A stretch of 64,000 bases of DNA from Sinomonas terrae (GTDB taxonomy: Bacteria > Actinomycetota > Actinomycetes > Actinomycetales > Micrococcaceae): the NCBI RefSeq assembly GCF_022539255.1, contig NZ_JAKZBV010000001.1:868001-932000 (forward strand), read 5' to 3'. Below are positions 1-7,011 of the stretch, in pieces (within the stretch, counting starts at the first letter, position 1; every line of letters starts with the position of its first letter). The notes beneath the pieces are model-generated. The model saw only the letters and a program-made list of their open reading frames with translations, had not been told where the DNA came from and searched no databases. The position numbers and the translations under genes were made by a program.

Positions 1-1
1 C

Positions 2-556
2 CTCCGCGAAGCCATAGCGAGCGATGACCCGGTCGTCTTAATGGAGCCCAAGAAGCTGTACTGGTCGAAGGAAGCCGTGGACCTCGCAGCGCTGCGCAGC
101 GAGTTCGAAGCTGTCTCCCGCGCCGACTTGTCTGAGGGTGCCGGCAAGGCTGAGGGGCGCGCCGTCGTCGCCCGCCCCGGAACCGACGCAACCCTCATCG
201 CGTACGGCCCCGCCGTTCCACCCGCACTCGCTGCCGCTGAGGCCGCGGCCGCCGAGGGCCGCTCGGTCGAGGTCATTGACCTGCGGACCATCGTCCCGTT
301 CGACGACGAGACCCTCGTTGCGTCCGTGCGCAAGACGGGACGCGCAGTGGTTGTGGCCGAGGCGCAGAGCTTCGCATCGGTCTCGTCGGAGATCGTCGCG
401 CGGGTGCAGGAGCGCTGCTTCCATTCGCTCGCCGCGCCCGTGCGCCGCGTGGCCGGTTTCGACATCCCGTTCCCGCCGCCCAAGCTCGAGCACTGGTATC
501 TGCCGAGCGTCGACCGAATCCTCGACGCCCTCGACGATCTCCAGTGGGAGGACTGA
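2..556 (+). CDS. 2-oxoacid dehydrogenase E1 component, beta subunit (3' part only)
   Basis: This is the C-terminal 184 residues of an E1-beta subunit of a thiamine-diphosphate 2-oxoacid dehydrogenase (pyruvate or branched-chain type). The frame is open to the left edge, and reading from base 2 gives SDDPVVLMEPKKLYW, the usual E1-beta segment, so the gene starts outside the window. The transketolase C-terminal fold follows (ATLIAYGPAVPPALAAAE, then VIDLRTIVPFD). The stop codon overlaps the start of the E2 gene by one base, so E1-beta and E2 are one operon. Branched-chain rather than pyruvate specificity is likely from the separate beta subunit and E2 layout, but is not proven by the sequence. 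Confidence 0.9.
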   Translation, partial: LREAIASDDPVVLMEPKKLYWSKEAVDLAALRSEFEAVSRADLSEGAGKAEGRAVVARPGTDATLIAYGPAVPPALAAAEAAAAEGRSVEVIDLRTIVPFDDETLVASVRKTGRAVVVAEAQSFASVSSEIVARVQERCFHSLAAPVRRVAGFDIPFPPPKLEHWYLPSVDRILDALDDLQWED

Positions 557-1881
557 TGACTATGACGCGGGAATTCCTGCTGCCCGATCTCGGCGAGGGT
601 CTCACGGAGGCCGAGCTCGTCCGGTGGCTCGTCGCCGTCGGCGACTCGGTCGCCGTCGATCAGCCCGTGGTCGAGGTTGAAACTGCGAAGGCCGTGGTCG
701 AGGTGCCCTCGCCCTATGCCGGTGTGGTCGCCGTGCTCCATGGGGAGCCCGGGCAGACGGTCGACGTCGGGCGCCCCCTCATCAGCATCGACGACGCCGG
801 CAAGAGCGCCGGGTCTGGGAACGTCCTGATCGGCTACGGAACTTCCGAGGCGGCGACCCAGGGTCGGAAGCGCCGGCGCAAGGGCCAGGCTGCGCCGCCC
901 TCGAACGGAGTCCGCCCGGAGTCAGTCGAATCGGCGCCCCAGCAGGCGCTCAGGGTCGTGTCCCCGCTCGTCCGCAAGTTCGCCCGCGAGCTCGGCGTCG
1001 ACCTCCACTCGATCAAGGGATCGGGCCCCGACGGGCTCATCATGCGACGCGACGTGAATTTGGTTGCCCAGGCAGAAGGGCATGCAGCCGAGACAGGGCA
1101 GGCCGGCCAGACCAGAGCGGCCGCAGGAGTGGCTTCAGCGACGCCCACGTCCGCGACGGACCCCTCCACCGGCCTCCCGATTGCATCGCGGACTCCGGTC
1201 CGGGGCATTCGCAAGGCTGTCGCGCAGGCGATGTCCCGCAGCCGCACTGAAATTCCAGAGGCCACGGTGTGGGTCGACGTCGATGCAACCGAGCTAGTGG
1301 CCCTTCGAGAGGACCTCAAGCGGCGCGAGCCTGAGCGGGCACCGAGCCTTCTCGCGTTCATCGCGCGCTTCGCCCTCGCCGGGCTTGCGAAGTATCCCGA
1401 GCTCAACACGAGGGTTGAGACCGCGGAGGACGGGAGCCAGGAGATCGTCGCGTTCGACGGCGTGAACCTCGGCTTTGCGGCACAGACCCAACGCGGGCTC
1501 GTCGTGCCGAACATCCGCGGCGCCCACGGCATGAGCGCCAGAGCCCTCGACGCCGAGCTCCGTCGTCTTGCCGCTCTCGCGCGGGACGGCAAGGCCGCGC
1601 CCAGCGACCTGTCCGGAAGCACTTTCACGCTCAACAACTACGGTGTCTTCGGCGTGGACGGCAGCGCCGCGATCATCAACTATCCGGAGGCCGCGATCCT
1701 CGGTGTGGGCCGGATCCTCGACCGTCCTTGGGCAGTGGAAGGCCAGCTCGCCGTGCGGAAGGTCGTGCAGCTGACGCTCGTGTTCGACCACCGCGTCTGC
1801 GACGGAGGAACTGCCGGAGGCTTCCTGCGGTTCGTCGCCGACGCCGTCGAACATCCGGGCAGCATTCTCGCCGACCTCTGA
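556..1881 (+). CDS. Dihydrolipoamide acyltransferase (E2) of a 2-oxoacid dehydrogenase complex
   Basis: This is a 441-residue lipoyl-bearing acyltransferase that moves the acyl group from E1 to CoA. It has one lipoyl domain at residues 1-80, with Lys45 in VEVETAKAVVEV as the likely lipoylated residue. A peripheral subunit-binding domain lies near 135-170 (VSPLVRKFARELGVD), followed by the catalytic domain from about 215 (TPVRGIRKAVAQAMSRS). The C-terminal active-site motif is DHRVCDGG. The ATG at 556 is preferred over in-frame GTG 544 because GGGAGG lies just upstream and the start overlaps the E1-beta stop. The single lipoyl domain fits branched-chain or generic actinobacterial E2 proteins. 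An E3 gene is not seen nearby. Confidence 0.93.
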   Translation: MTMTREFLLPDLGEGLTEAELVRWLVAVGDSVAVDQPVVEVETAKAVVEVPSPYAGVVAVLHGEPGQTVDVGRPLISIDDAGKSAGSGNVLIGYGTSEAATQGRKRRRKGQAAPPSNGVRPESVESAPQQALRVVSPLVRKFARELGVDLHSIKGSGPDGLIMRRDVNLVAQAEGHAAETGQAGQTRAAAGVASATPTSATDPSTGLPIASRTPVRGIRKAVAQAMSRSRTEIPEATVWVDVDATELVALREDLKRREPERAPSLLAFIARFALAGLAKYPELNTRVETAEDGSQEIVAFDGVNLGFAAQTQRGLVVPNIRGAHGMSARALDAELRRLAALARDGKAAPSDLSGSTFTLNNYGVFGVDGSAAIINYPEAAILGVGRILDRPWAVEGQLAVRKVVQLTLVFDHRVCDGGTAGGFLRFVADAVEHPGSILADL

Positions 1882-1945
1882 GGGCCATGGCAGAATCGAA
1901 CGCACGAACCTGCCCGAACAGCGTAGAAGTAAGGACGTACGGCGT

Positions 1946-2794
1946 ATGGATGAACAGTCTGCTATGGCTCCCTGGCGCGACCTCGGCGGCGAGACCTACT
2001 GGCTGAGCCTCGAGCCCCTTCGACTGAACATCGGCCTCGTGATCGGCAATGAGCGCGCCCTGGTGGTGGATACGGGGGAGGGGCCGCGGCAGGCGCGCCT
2101 GATTCTCGACGCGGTGCGTGAGAAGACGGAGCTGCCCCTCGTCGTCGTGAACACACACGCCCACTACGACCACTACTTCGGCAACGCTGTGTTCGCGGCG
2201 GCCGGAGTGACGGAGTTCTGGGCGCATGAGAACGCGGCCTTCACGATCGCGACGCACGGGGAGGAAGCCCGTGCCGAGGTCGCCAGAGCCGAGGCCGGCG
2301 CCCGCGAGCCTGAGATGGCTGAGGGGCACGGGGATCACACCGAAATCGTGGTGCCCCAGGCCATCGTGCGCGACCAGCCCGTGCTCGTGGACCTCGGCGG
2401 CCAGTCCGTCACGCTGTTCTACCTCGGCCGCGGCCACACGGATGGCGACATCCTCGTCGGGACCTCTACGACCCTCTTCACGGGGGACCTCGTCGAAGAG
2501 GGCGCCTACCCTGAATTCGGAGACGCCTACCCCGAGGACTGGGCCGACGTGCTGCGGCACATCTCCGCGTTGCGCCACCGCTATGAGCACCTCGTGCCGG
2601 GCCACGGCGCGCTCTGCACGGACGTCGCCGTGCGGACGATGGCCGAGACCATGGCCACGGCTGTCCGCTCCGCGCGGCAGGCGACGCGCGAGTCGCCGAA
2701 CGACGCGACGAAGGCCATTCCGATCCTTCCCTACGGCCCGGAGCAGTCCCGACTGTTCATCAGCCGACTCAAGGCGGCCAGCAGCCTGCACTAG
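1946..2794 (+). CDS. MBL-fold metallo-hydrolase
   Basis: This 282-residue protein has the metallo-beta-lactamase fold. The metal-binding HAHYDH motif is at residues 71-76, followed by GHTDGD, TGDLVEEG and PGHG further along, in the order expected for a dinuclear zinc hydrolase. The substrate cannot be read from the sequence; the family includes glyoxalase II, lactonases and quinoprotein-relay proteins. The start has an AAGGA-like ribosome site 11 bases upstream. It follows the E2 gene by 64 bases on the same strand and may be co-transcribed. No signal peptide is visible, so it is probably cytoplasmic. Confidence 0.85.
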   Translation: MDEQSAMAPWRDLGGETYWLSLEPLRLNIGLVIGNERALVVDTGEGPRQARLILDAVREKTELPLVVVNTHAHYDHYFGNAVFAAAGVTEFWAHENAAFTIATHGEEARAEVARAEAGAREPEMAEGHGDHTEIVVPQAIVRDQPVLVDLGGQSVTLFYLGRGHTDGDILVGTSTTLFTGDLVEEGAYPEFGDAYPEDWADVLRHISALRHRYEHLVPGHGALCTDVAVRTMAETMATAVRSARQATRESPNDATKAIPILPYGPEQSRLFISRLKAASSLH

Positions 2795-2827
2795 AGTGGC
2801 CTGCGGGGCAGGTACGAAAGGGGCGGG

Positions 2828-4108
2828 ATGGCCGACGACGGAACGCAGCAGCGCACAGACGACGACGGTGCTTCCGCCCCCTCCGCGCCACCCGTCCCTC
2901 TGACGCGGCGAGAGCTGCGCCGCCTGCGCGAGGCCGAGGAGGCGGCGCAGGCTGCTCGCGCCCACGACGAGGTCGAGCCCACACTCGCCCAAACGGGAGC
3001 CCCTGTGGCTGAGCCGGTACTGTTTGAGCCCGCGCCTGTTGTGCCCGCGCCGGTTGAGCGGGAGCCGGAGCCGGCGCCTGTTGAGCGAGAGCAGGAGCCG
3101 GCGCCGGTTGAGCGGGAGCAGGAGCCGGCGCCTGTTGAGCGAGAGCAGGAGCCGGCGCCCTCGCCGAACCCGCCCGCGCCGTCCCAGACCGAACAGCCGG
3201 CGGGCTTCATCAAGCCGTCCCAGGCAGCCCCACCGCGCGGCGGCTTCCGCGGCTGGCTGTACCGCCTCACGGGCGGCGCCTTGAATCTTGGCCCGTCGCC
3301 CGCTGAACGCGAGGAGGCCGAGCTCAACCGGCGCATCCGCCGTCGTCTTGAGGGCAGCCGCAACACCGCTCTGCTCTCGATGAAGGGCGGCGTCGGAAAG
3401 ACTTCGACGACGGTCGGCGTCGGCCTCACCCTCGCAAGCGTCCGCTCGGGGAGCGTGTGCGCAATCGACGCGAATCCAGACGCGGGTGACCTCATCGAGC
3501 GAGCCCTCGGCGAAGGCGCGTACGAATCCGAGCGCCAGCTCACGATCACGAGGCTGCTCCGCGAACTCGGCGACAACGATTCGAGGGTCGCGCTCGACGC
3601 CTACCTGCACGAGGTCCGGAGCCTGCGGCTGCTGGCCGGTGAGCAGGACCCGGACCTCTCCGACTCGCTCCGTGCCGAGGACTACGAACGCGTCTACTCG
3701 CTCGTCTCCCGCCACTACGGCGTGACGCTGACGGACTGCGGTACGGGAGTCAGCCGCCCCGCGATGCGCGGGATCCTCGAGCACGCGGACAACATCGTCG
3801 TCGCGGCTGGCTTCGCGGTGAGTGGAGCCAAGCGGGCGCGCGATACCCTCCTCTGGCTCTCCGCACACGGCTTCGAGCACCTCGCGAAGGAGGCGATCGT
3901 CGTCGTGACCGACAAGGACGATGTCTCGGCCCGCGTCGACAAAGCCGCGATCGAGGCCGCCCTCGCGGGGATGTGCCGCATGCTCATCAGCGTTCCCCAC
4001 GACAAGGCCGTGGCTGACGGCGATCTTGTCTCGCTCGAGGCCGTTCGCCCGGAGACTCGCCGGGCCTACAAGGAGATCGCCGCAGCGATCGTCGACGGTT
4101 ACCGCTGA
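2828..4108 (+). CDS. MinD/ParA-type P-loop ATPase with a long repeat-containing N-terminal linker
   Basis: This is a 426-residue protein. The C-terminal 250 residues are a MinD/ParA ATPase with a deviant Walker A motif SMKGGVGKTS near residue 184, a following AIDANPDAG and a TLTDCGTG Walker-B-like strand. The N-terminal 160 residues are acidic and proline-rich and contain four 9-residue repeats (VEREQEPAP type) encoded by 27-bp DNA repeats. Such ATPases organise cell poles, flagella or secretion systems on membranes or DNA, but no partner gene is adjacent, so the role is unknown. A ParB-like neighbour and parS sites are not seen. A hairpin follows the stop. Confidence 0.8.
   Translation: MADDGTQQRTDDDGASAPSAPPVPLTRRELRRLREAEEAAQAARAHDEVEPTLAQTGAPVAEPVLFEPAPVVPAPVEREPEPAPVEREQEPAPVEREQEPAPVEREQEPAPSPNPPAPSQTEQPAGFIKPSQAAPPRGGFRGWLYRLTGGALNLGPSPAEREEAELNRRIRRRLEGSRNTALLSMKGGVGKTSTTVGVGLTLASVRSGSVCAIDANPDAGDLIERALGEGAYESERQLTITRLLRELGDNDSRVALDAYLHEVRSLRLLAGEQDPDLSDSLRAEDYERVYSLVSRHYGVTLTDCGTGVSRPAMRGILEHADNIVVAAGFAVSGAKRARDTLLWLSAHGFEHLAKEAIVVVTDKDDVSARVDKAAIEAALAGMCRMLISVPHDKAVADGDLVSLEAVRPETRRAYKEIAAAIVDGYR
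3053..3160 (+). repeat. Four in-frame 27-bp tandem repeats
   Basis: Four copies of a 27-bp unit beginning GTTGAGCGNGAG encode VEREPEPAP or VEREQEPAP in the linker of the MinD-like ATPase. The copies differ at a few bases, alternating GCGGGAG and GCGAGAG, which suggests duplication of a two-unit block. Confidence 0.9.
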
Positions 4109-4121
4109 CCGAACCGGGCAG

Positions 4122-4147
4122 CACGGCTGCCCCCAATAGCAGCCGTG
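4122..4147 (+). terminator. Hairpin after the MinD-like gene
   Basis: Perfect 9-bp stem CACGGCTGC / GCAGCCGTG with an 8-base loop, 13 bases after the stop. There is no U-tract, so it may be a weak or bidirectional terminator between convergent genes. The rest of the 143-base gap shows nothing else clear. Confidence 0.5.
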
Positions 4148-4251
4148 TCGCCCCGGATTGGTCCCATGAGGGTTTATCCAATGACTGGATGAGTGAAGGT
4201 TAGCCTTCGCTGCCATCAAGCGCAACGGCCGTCCAGGTCGCGGAACCTCCG

Positions 4252-5175
4252 CTATGCCTCGGGACGGTTCCGCCGGACTGCGACCGCGAACAGCCACGTT
4301 GCCGCGATGCCGAGAAGGTACCCGCTGATCACTACGAGAGAGAGCCCTGTCCAGAAGTAGTTCGTCGTGCTGACGACCCCGGAGCCGGGTGAGATGCGGA
4401 CCAGCATCACGACCGCGAGAGCCGTTGCGGCGAGGCCCACGAGCAGGGGAAGCATGAGCCAGGCGCGAGACGACGTCCACGTGCTGCCGAAGCCGTCCCA
4501 CGTGTTCCATCGCGCCCCCGTCCTGAGCACGAGCCAACCGGCTGGCGCCATGCAGGCTGAGACCACAAGGAATGCGGCGATGACATCTGCTGGCCGATGC
4601 CACTGGTTGACGAGCGTCGCCGCGCCCGCCGCCACGGCGAACGTCGTGCCTGCAAAGGCGACAAAGGGACGCCTCGCGGGCGAGCACACGAGGAAGACGG
4701 CAGCAGCCGCGGAGGCCGCCGCCGTCGTATGCCCCGATGGGAGCGAATTCTCCATGATCGTCTGGATTCCTCGGAAAGGGCGCGTGAAGACGTAGGCCTT
4801 GAGCACTTGTGTGAGGATGTTGGCGAGCCCGGCCCCGGCGAATGCGATGAGCGCGCCCTGCCACCGTCGCTTCACGATCGCCGCGTAGAGGAGGCCCCCA
4901 ATCCCAATGACGACGGCGATTATCGGCAGCGCGTCGAGGAAGCCGAGGGCGGCCTTGGTCGCCTTGCCATAGACCGCGACCGCCTCGTCGAGGGCCGATT
5001 CGTCGATGTACTGGCCGGTCGTGGTGCGGACGAAGAACCAGTAGGTTCCCAAGACGCCGATCGCTGAGGCGAAGGACGCAACGAGGAACAGACCCGGTCC
5101 CGCCACGACCTCGCGGACCGAGGCCGCTTGCCGTGCCGAAGCGGACGTGCCGACGTTCTCCTGGGTGGAAACCAT
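4252..5175 (-). CDS. PAP2-superfamily membrane phosphatase
   Basis: This is a 307-residue polytopic membrane protein of the type-2 phosphatidic acid phosphatase family. The three-part active-site signature is present in order: a K...RP segment (KAYVFTRPFRG), SLPSGHT and NQWHRPADV. The catalytic histidine of the third motif and the charge-relay Asp are both kept. At least six hydrophobic helices flank these motifs. Substrates in this family are lipid phosphates such as undecaprenyl diphosphate or phosphatidylglycerol phosphate. The gene is divergent from the M50 protease gene with only 64 bases between the two starts. The start ATG at 5175 was chosen because it is the first methionine and is followed by a polar N-terminus. 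Confidence 0.88.
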   Translation of the reverse strand: MVSTQENVGTSASARQAASVREVVAGPGLFLVASFASAIGVLGTYWFFVRTTTGQYIDESALDEAVAVYGKATKAALGFLDALPIIAVVIGIGGLLYAAIVKRRWQGALIAFAGAGLANILTQVLKAYVFTRPFRGIQTIMENSLPSGHTTAAASAAAAVFLVCSPARRPFVAFAGTTFAVAAGAATLVNQWHRPADVIAAFLVVSACMAPAGWLVLRTGARWNTWDGFGSTWTSSRAWLMLPLLVGLAATALAVVMLVRISPGSGVVSTTNYFWTGLSLVVISGYLLGIAATWLFAVAVRRNRPEA

Positions 5176-5239
5176 GCCATCAAGGGTCGCACACGCCCCT
5201 GTTCATCTCTTCCCAGCACGCTCCGATAGGGTCGAGGAC

Positions 5240-5956
5240 GTGCTTCAGGAATGGTGGACGGACTTCGTCAACGGCTTCACGCGCACCGACCCGCTCACTG
5301 TCCCCGGCTACGAGCTGGTGTGGCTGCTCGTCGGGGCGGCGGCCCTGTGCGTCGTCCCCGTGCTCTGGCGGTTCTTCGGCCGCTTCGTGACGATCGTGCA
5401 CGAGCTCGGCCACGCCTTCGCTGGGCTCACGACCGGCATGCGCGTCACCGGGATCACCCTCCGGATGGATCAGGGCGGGACGACGCTCGGGATGGGGCGC
5501 GGACGGGCCGTGTGGTTCGGCTTCTGGGGCTACCCCACGCCTGCCGTTGTGGGAGCGGGCCTCGTATGGGCCTCGTCGCAGGGGTGGGGGCGCGCGGCGC
5601 TTTCGGCCACGGTCGTCGTGCTCGTGCTCACGTTCCTCTTCATCCGGAACCTCCAGGGCGCACTCATCCTGCTGGGAGCCATTTTCGTGGTCGGGATTCT
5701 CGTCGTCGCTGTCCCGCCGGATCTCCAGGGCCAGCTCGCCCTCGGGGCCGGAGTCGCCCTCGTGCTCGGCGCGGTGCGGGACTGGTGGAACCTCGTTTCG
5801 GTCCACACGAGCCGCCGCCGCGAGCTCGGGAGCTCGGACGCGTTCATCCTGTCCCGGAAGACGGGAGTTCCCGCGGCGGTCTGGCTCCTGCTGTTCGCCG
5901 CCGTCATCGGGCTTAGCGGAGCCGCGGCCTGGCTCGTCCTGCGGGTCGCCGCATGA
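5240..5956 (+). CDS. M50-family membrane metallopeptidase
   Basis: This 238-residue membrane protein carries the zinc-protease motif HELGH in IVHELGHAFAGL near residue 54, followed by several hydrophobic helices. It resembles the compact M50B-like actinobacterial proteins, not full RseP with PDZ domains. A GTG start at 5240 is preferred over an upstream ATG at 5147, which would overlap the divergent PAP2 gene. TAGGGT lies exactly 7 bases before this GTG, the spacing of a leaderless promoter. The last codon overlaps menC by 4 bases (ATGA), so the two are translationally coupled. The natural substrate is unknown. Confidence 0.82.
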   Translation: MLQEWWTDFVNGFTRTDPLTVPGYELVWLLVGAAALCVVPVLWRFFGRFVTIVHELGHAFAGLTTGMRVTGITLRMDQGGTTLGMGRGRAVWFGFWGYPTPAVVGAGLVWASSQGWGRAALSATVVVLVLTFLFIRNLQGALILLGAIFVVGILVVAVPPDLQGQLALGAGVALVLGAVRDWWNLVSVHTSRRRELGSSDAFILSRKTGVPAAVWLLLFAAVIGLSGAAAWLVLRVAA

Positions 5957-6972
5957 GCCCCGCGTTGCCGCTCCCGCTCCCGCCCCTCGCCGAGCTCGAG
6001 GCGAGCGCCGTCGTCGTCCGCCTGCCCCTGACCGTCAAGTTCCGCGGGGTCCTCGAGCGTGAGGCCCTCCTGGTGCGCGGCCCGGCTGGCTGGGGCGAGT
6101 TCGCTCCCTTCCTCGAGTACGACGACGTCGAGTCCTCGCGTTGGCTCGCTTCAGCCATCGAGGCGGCATGGGAGGGCTTCCCCGAGGCCGTCCGCGAGAC
6201 CGTCCCGGTGAACGGGACCGTACCCGCCGTCAGTGCCGAGCGCGTGCCCGAGATCCTCGCCAAGTACGGCGTCGTGTCTGCCGTCAAGGTCAAGGTCGCC
6301 GAGCGCGGGCAGTCCCTCGCGGACGACGTCGCGCGCGTCGCCGCCGTCCGCGAAGCTCTCCCGCGCGCGGCCGTGCGCGTCGACGCGAACGCGGCCTGGA
6401 CCGTGGACGAGGCGGTCGAGGCCCTGACCGCCCTCGCGCCGTTCGGCCTCGAATACGCCGAGCAGCCAGCGGCGGGGATCGAAGGGCTCGCGGCGGTCAG
6501 GTCACGGCTCGCCGCGTCAGGACTGCGCGTGCCCATTGCTGCCGACGAGAGCGTCCGCAAGGCTGAGGACCCCCTGCGCGTCGCCCGGGCCGGCGCCGCT
6601 GACCTCATTGTCGTCAAGGCCGCACCCCTTGGGGGCGTGCGCCGCGCGCTCGGCATTGTCCGCGAGGCGGGCCTCCCCGCCGTCGTCAGCTCTGCGCTGG
6701 ACACCTCCGTGGGCCTCGCCGCCGGAGTCGCCCTCGCCGCCGCGCTCCCGGAGCTTCCCCACGCGTGCGGCCTCGGCACCGGAGCGCTGTTTGCGTACGA
6801 CGTCGCGCGCTCGCCCTTGGTGCCCCACGGCGGCGTCCTGCCCGTCGCCCCGGTGTCGGCGGGCGACGTCGTGCCGGATCCGGAACTGCTCGCTCAGCAT
6901 GCGGCCAGCGGTGAGCGCCGCGACTGGTGGCTCGATCGGCTGCGACGGTGCTATTCGGTGTTGGTTGGCTAG
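5953..6972 (+). CDS. menC: o-Succinylbenzoate synthase
   Basis: This 339-residue enolase-superfamily enzyme dehydrates SHCHC to o-succinylbenzoate in menaquinone synthesis. Visible motifs are the Lys pair in AVKVKVAERG, the metal ligands in VRVDANAAW, EYAEQPA and ADESV, and the second catalytic lysine in IVVKAAPLGG. SSALDTSVGLAAG closes the barrel. The start overlaps the M50 gene by 4 bases. menD, menF and menG lie in the same 20 kb, which supports the assignment. The stop codon sits at the edge of a 20-bp tandem repeat. Confidence 0.95.
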   Translation: MSPALPLPLPPLAELEASAVVVRLPLTVKFRGVLEREALLVRGPAGWGEFAPFLEYDDVESSRWLASAIEAAWEGFPEAVRETVPVNGTVPAVSAERVPEILAKYGVVSAVKVKVAERGQSLADDVARVAAVREALPRAAVRVDANAAWTVDEAVEALTALAPFGLEYAEQPAAGIEGLAAVRSRLAASGLRVPIAADESVRKAEDPLRVARAGAADLIVVKAAPLGGVRRALGIVREAGLPAVVSSALDTSVGLAAGVALAAALPELPHACGLGTGALFAYDVARSPLVPHGGVLPVAPVSAGDVVPDPELLAQHAASGERRDWWLDRLRRCYSVLVG

Positions 6973-7011
6973 GGGCGGTGCTGGCCGGCTAGGAGCGGTG
7001 CTGGCCGGCTA
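6972..7011. repeat. Tandem 20-bp repeat at the menC stop
   Basis: Two 20-bp units, AGGGGCGGTGCTGGCCGGCT and a copy with one change, run from the last base of the menC stop to the stop of the convergent glycosidase gene. A partial third copy (GTTGGCTAG) overlaps the menC end, so this small expansion seems to have grown between two convergent stops. Confidence 0.75.

Noticed and set aside
3053..3160. Possible CRISPR or iteron repeats
   Set aside because: The 27-bp units are contiguous, in frame and code for a protein linker.
1676..4864. Very long open frame on the minus strand across the E2, MBL and MinD-like genes
   Set aside because: It runs antisense to four well-supported genes, is Arg/Gly-rich without any domain and reflects the high GC content. 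The PAP2 gene in part of it is in a different frame and is the real one.
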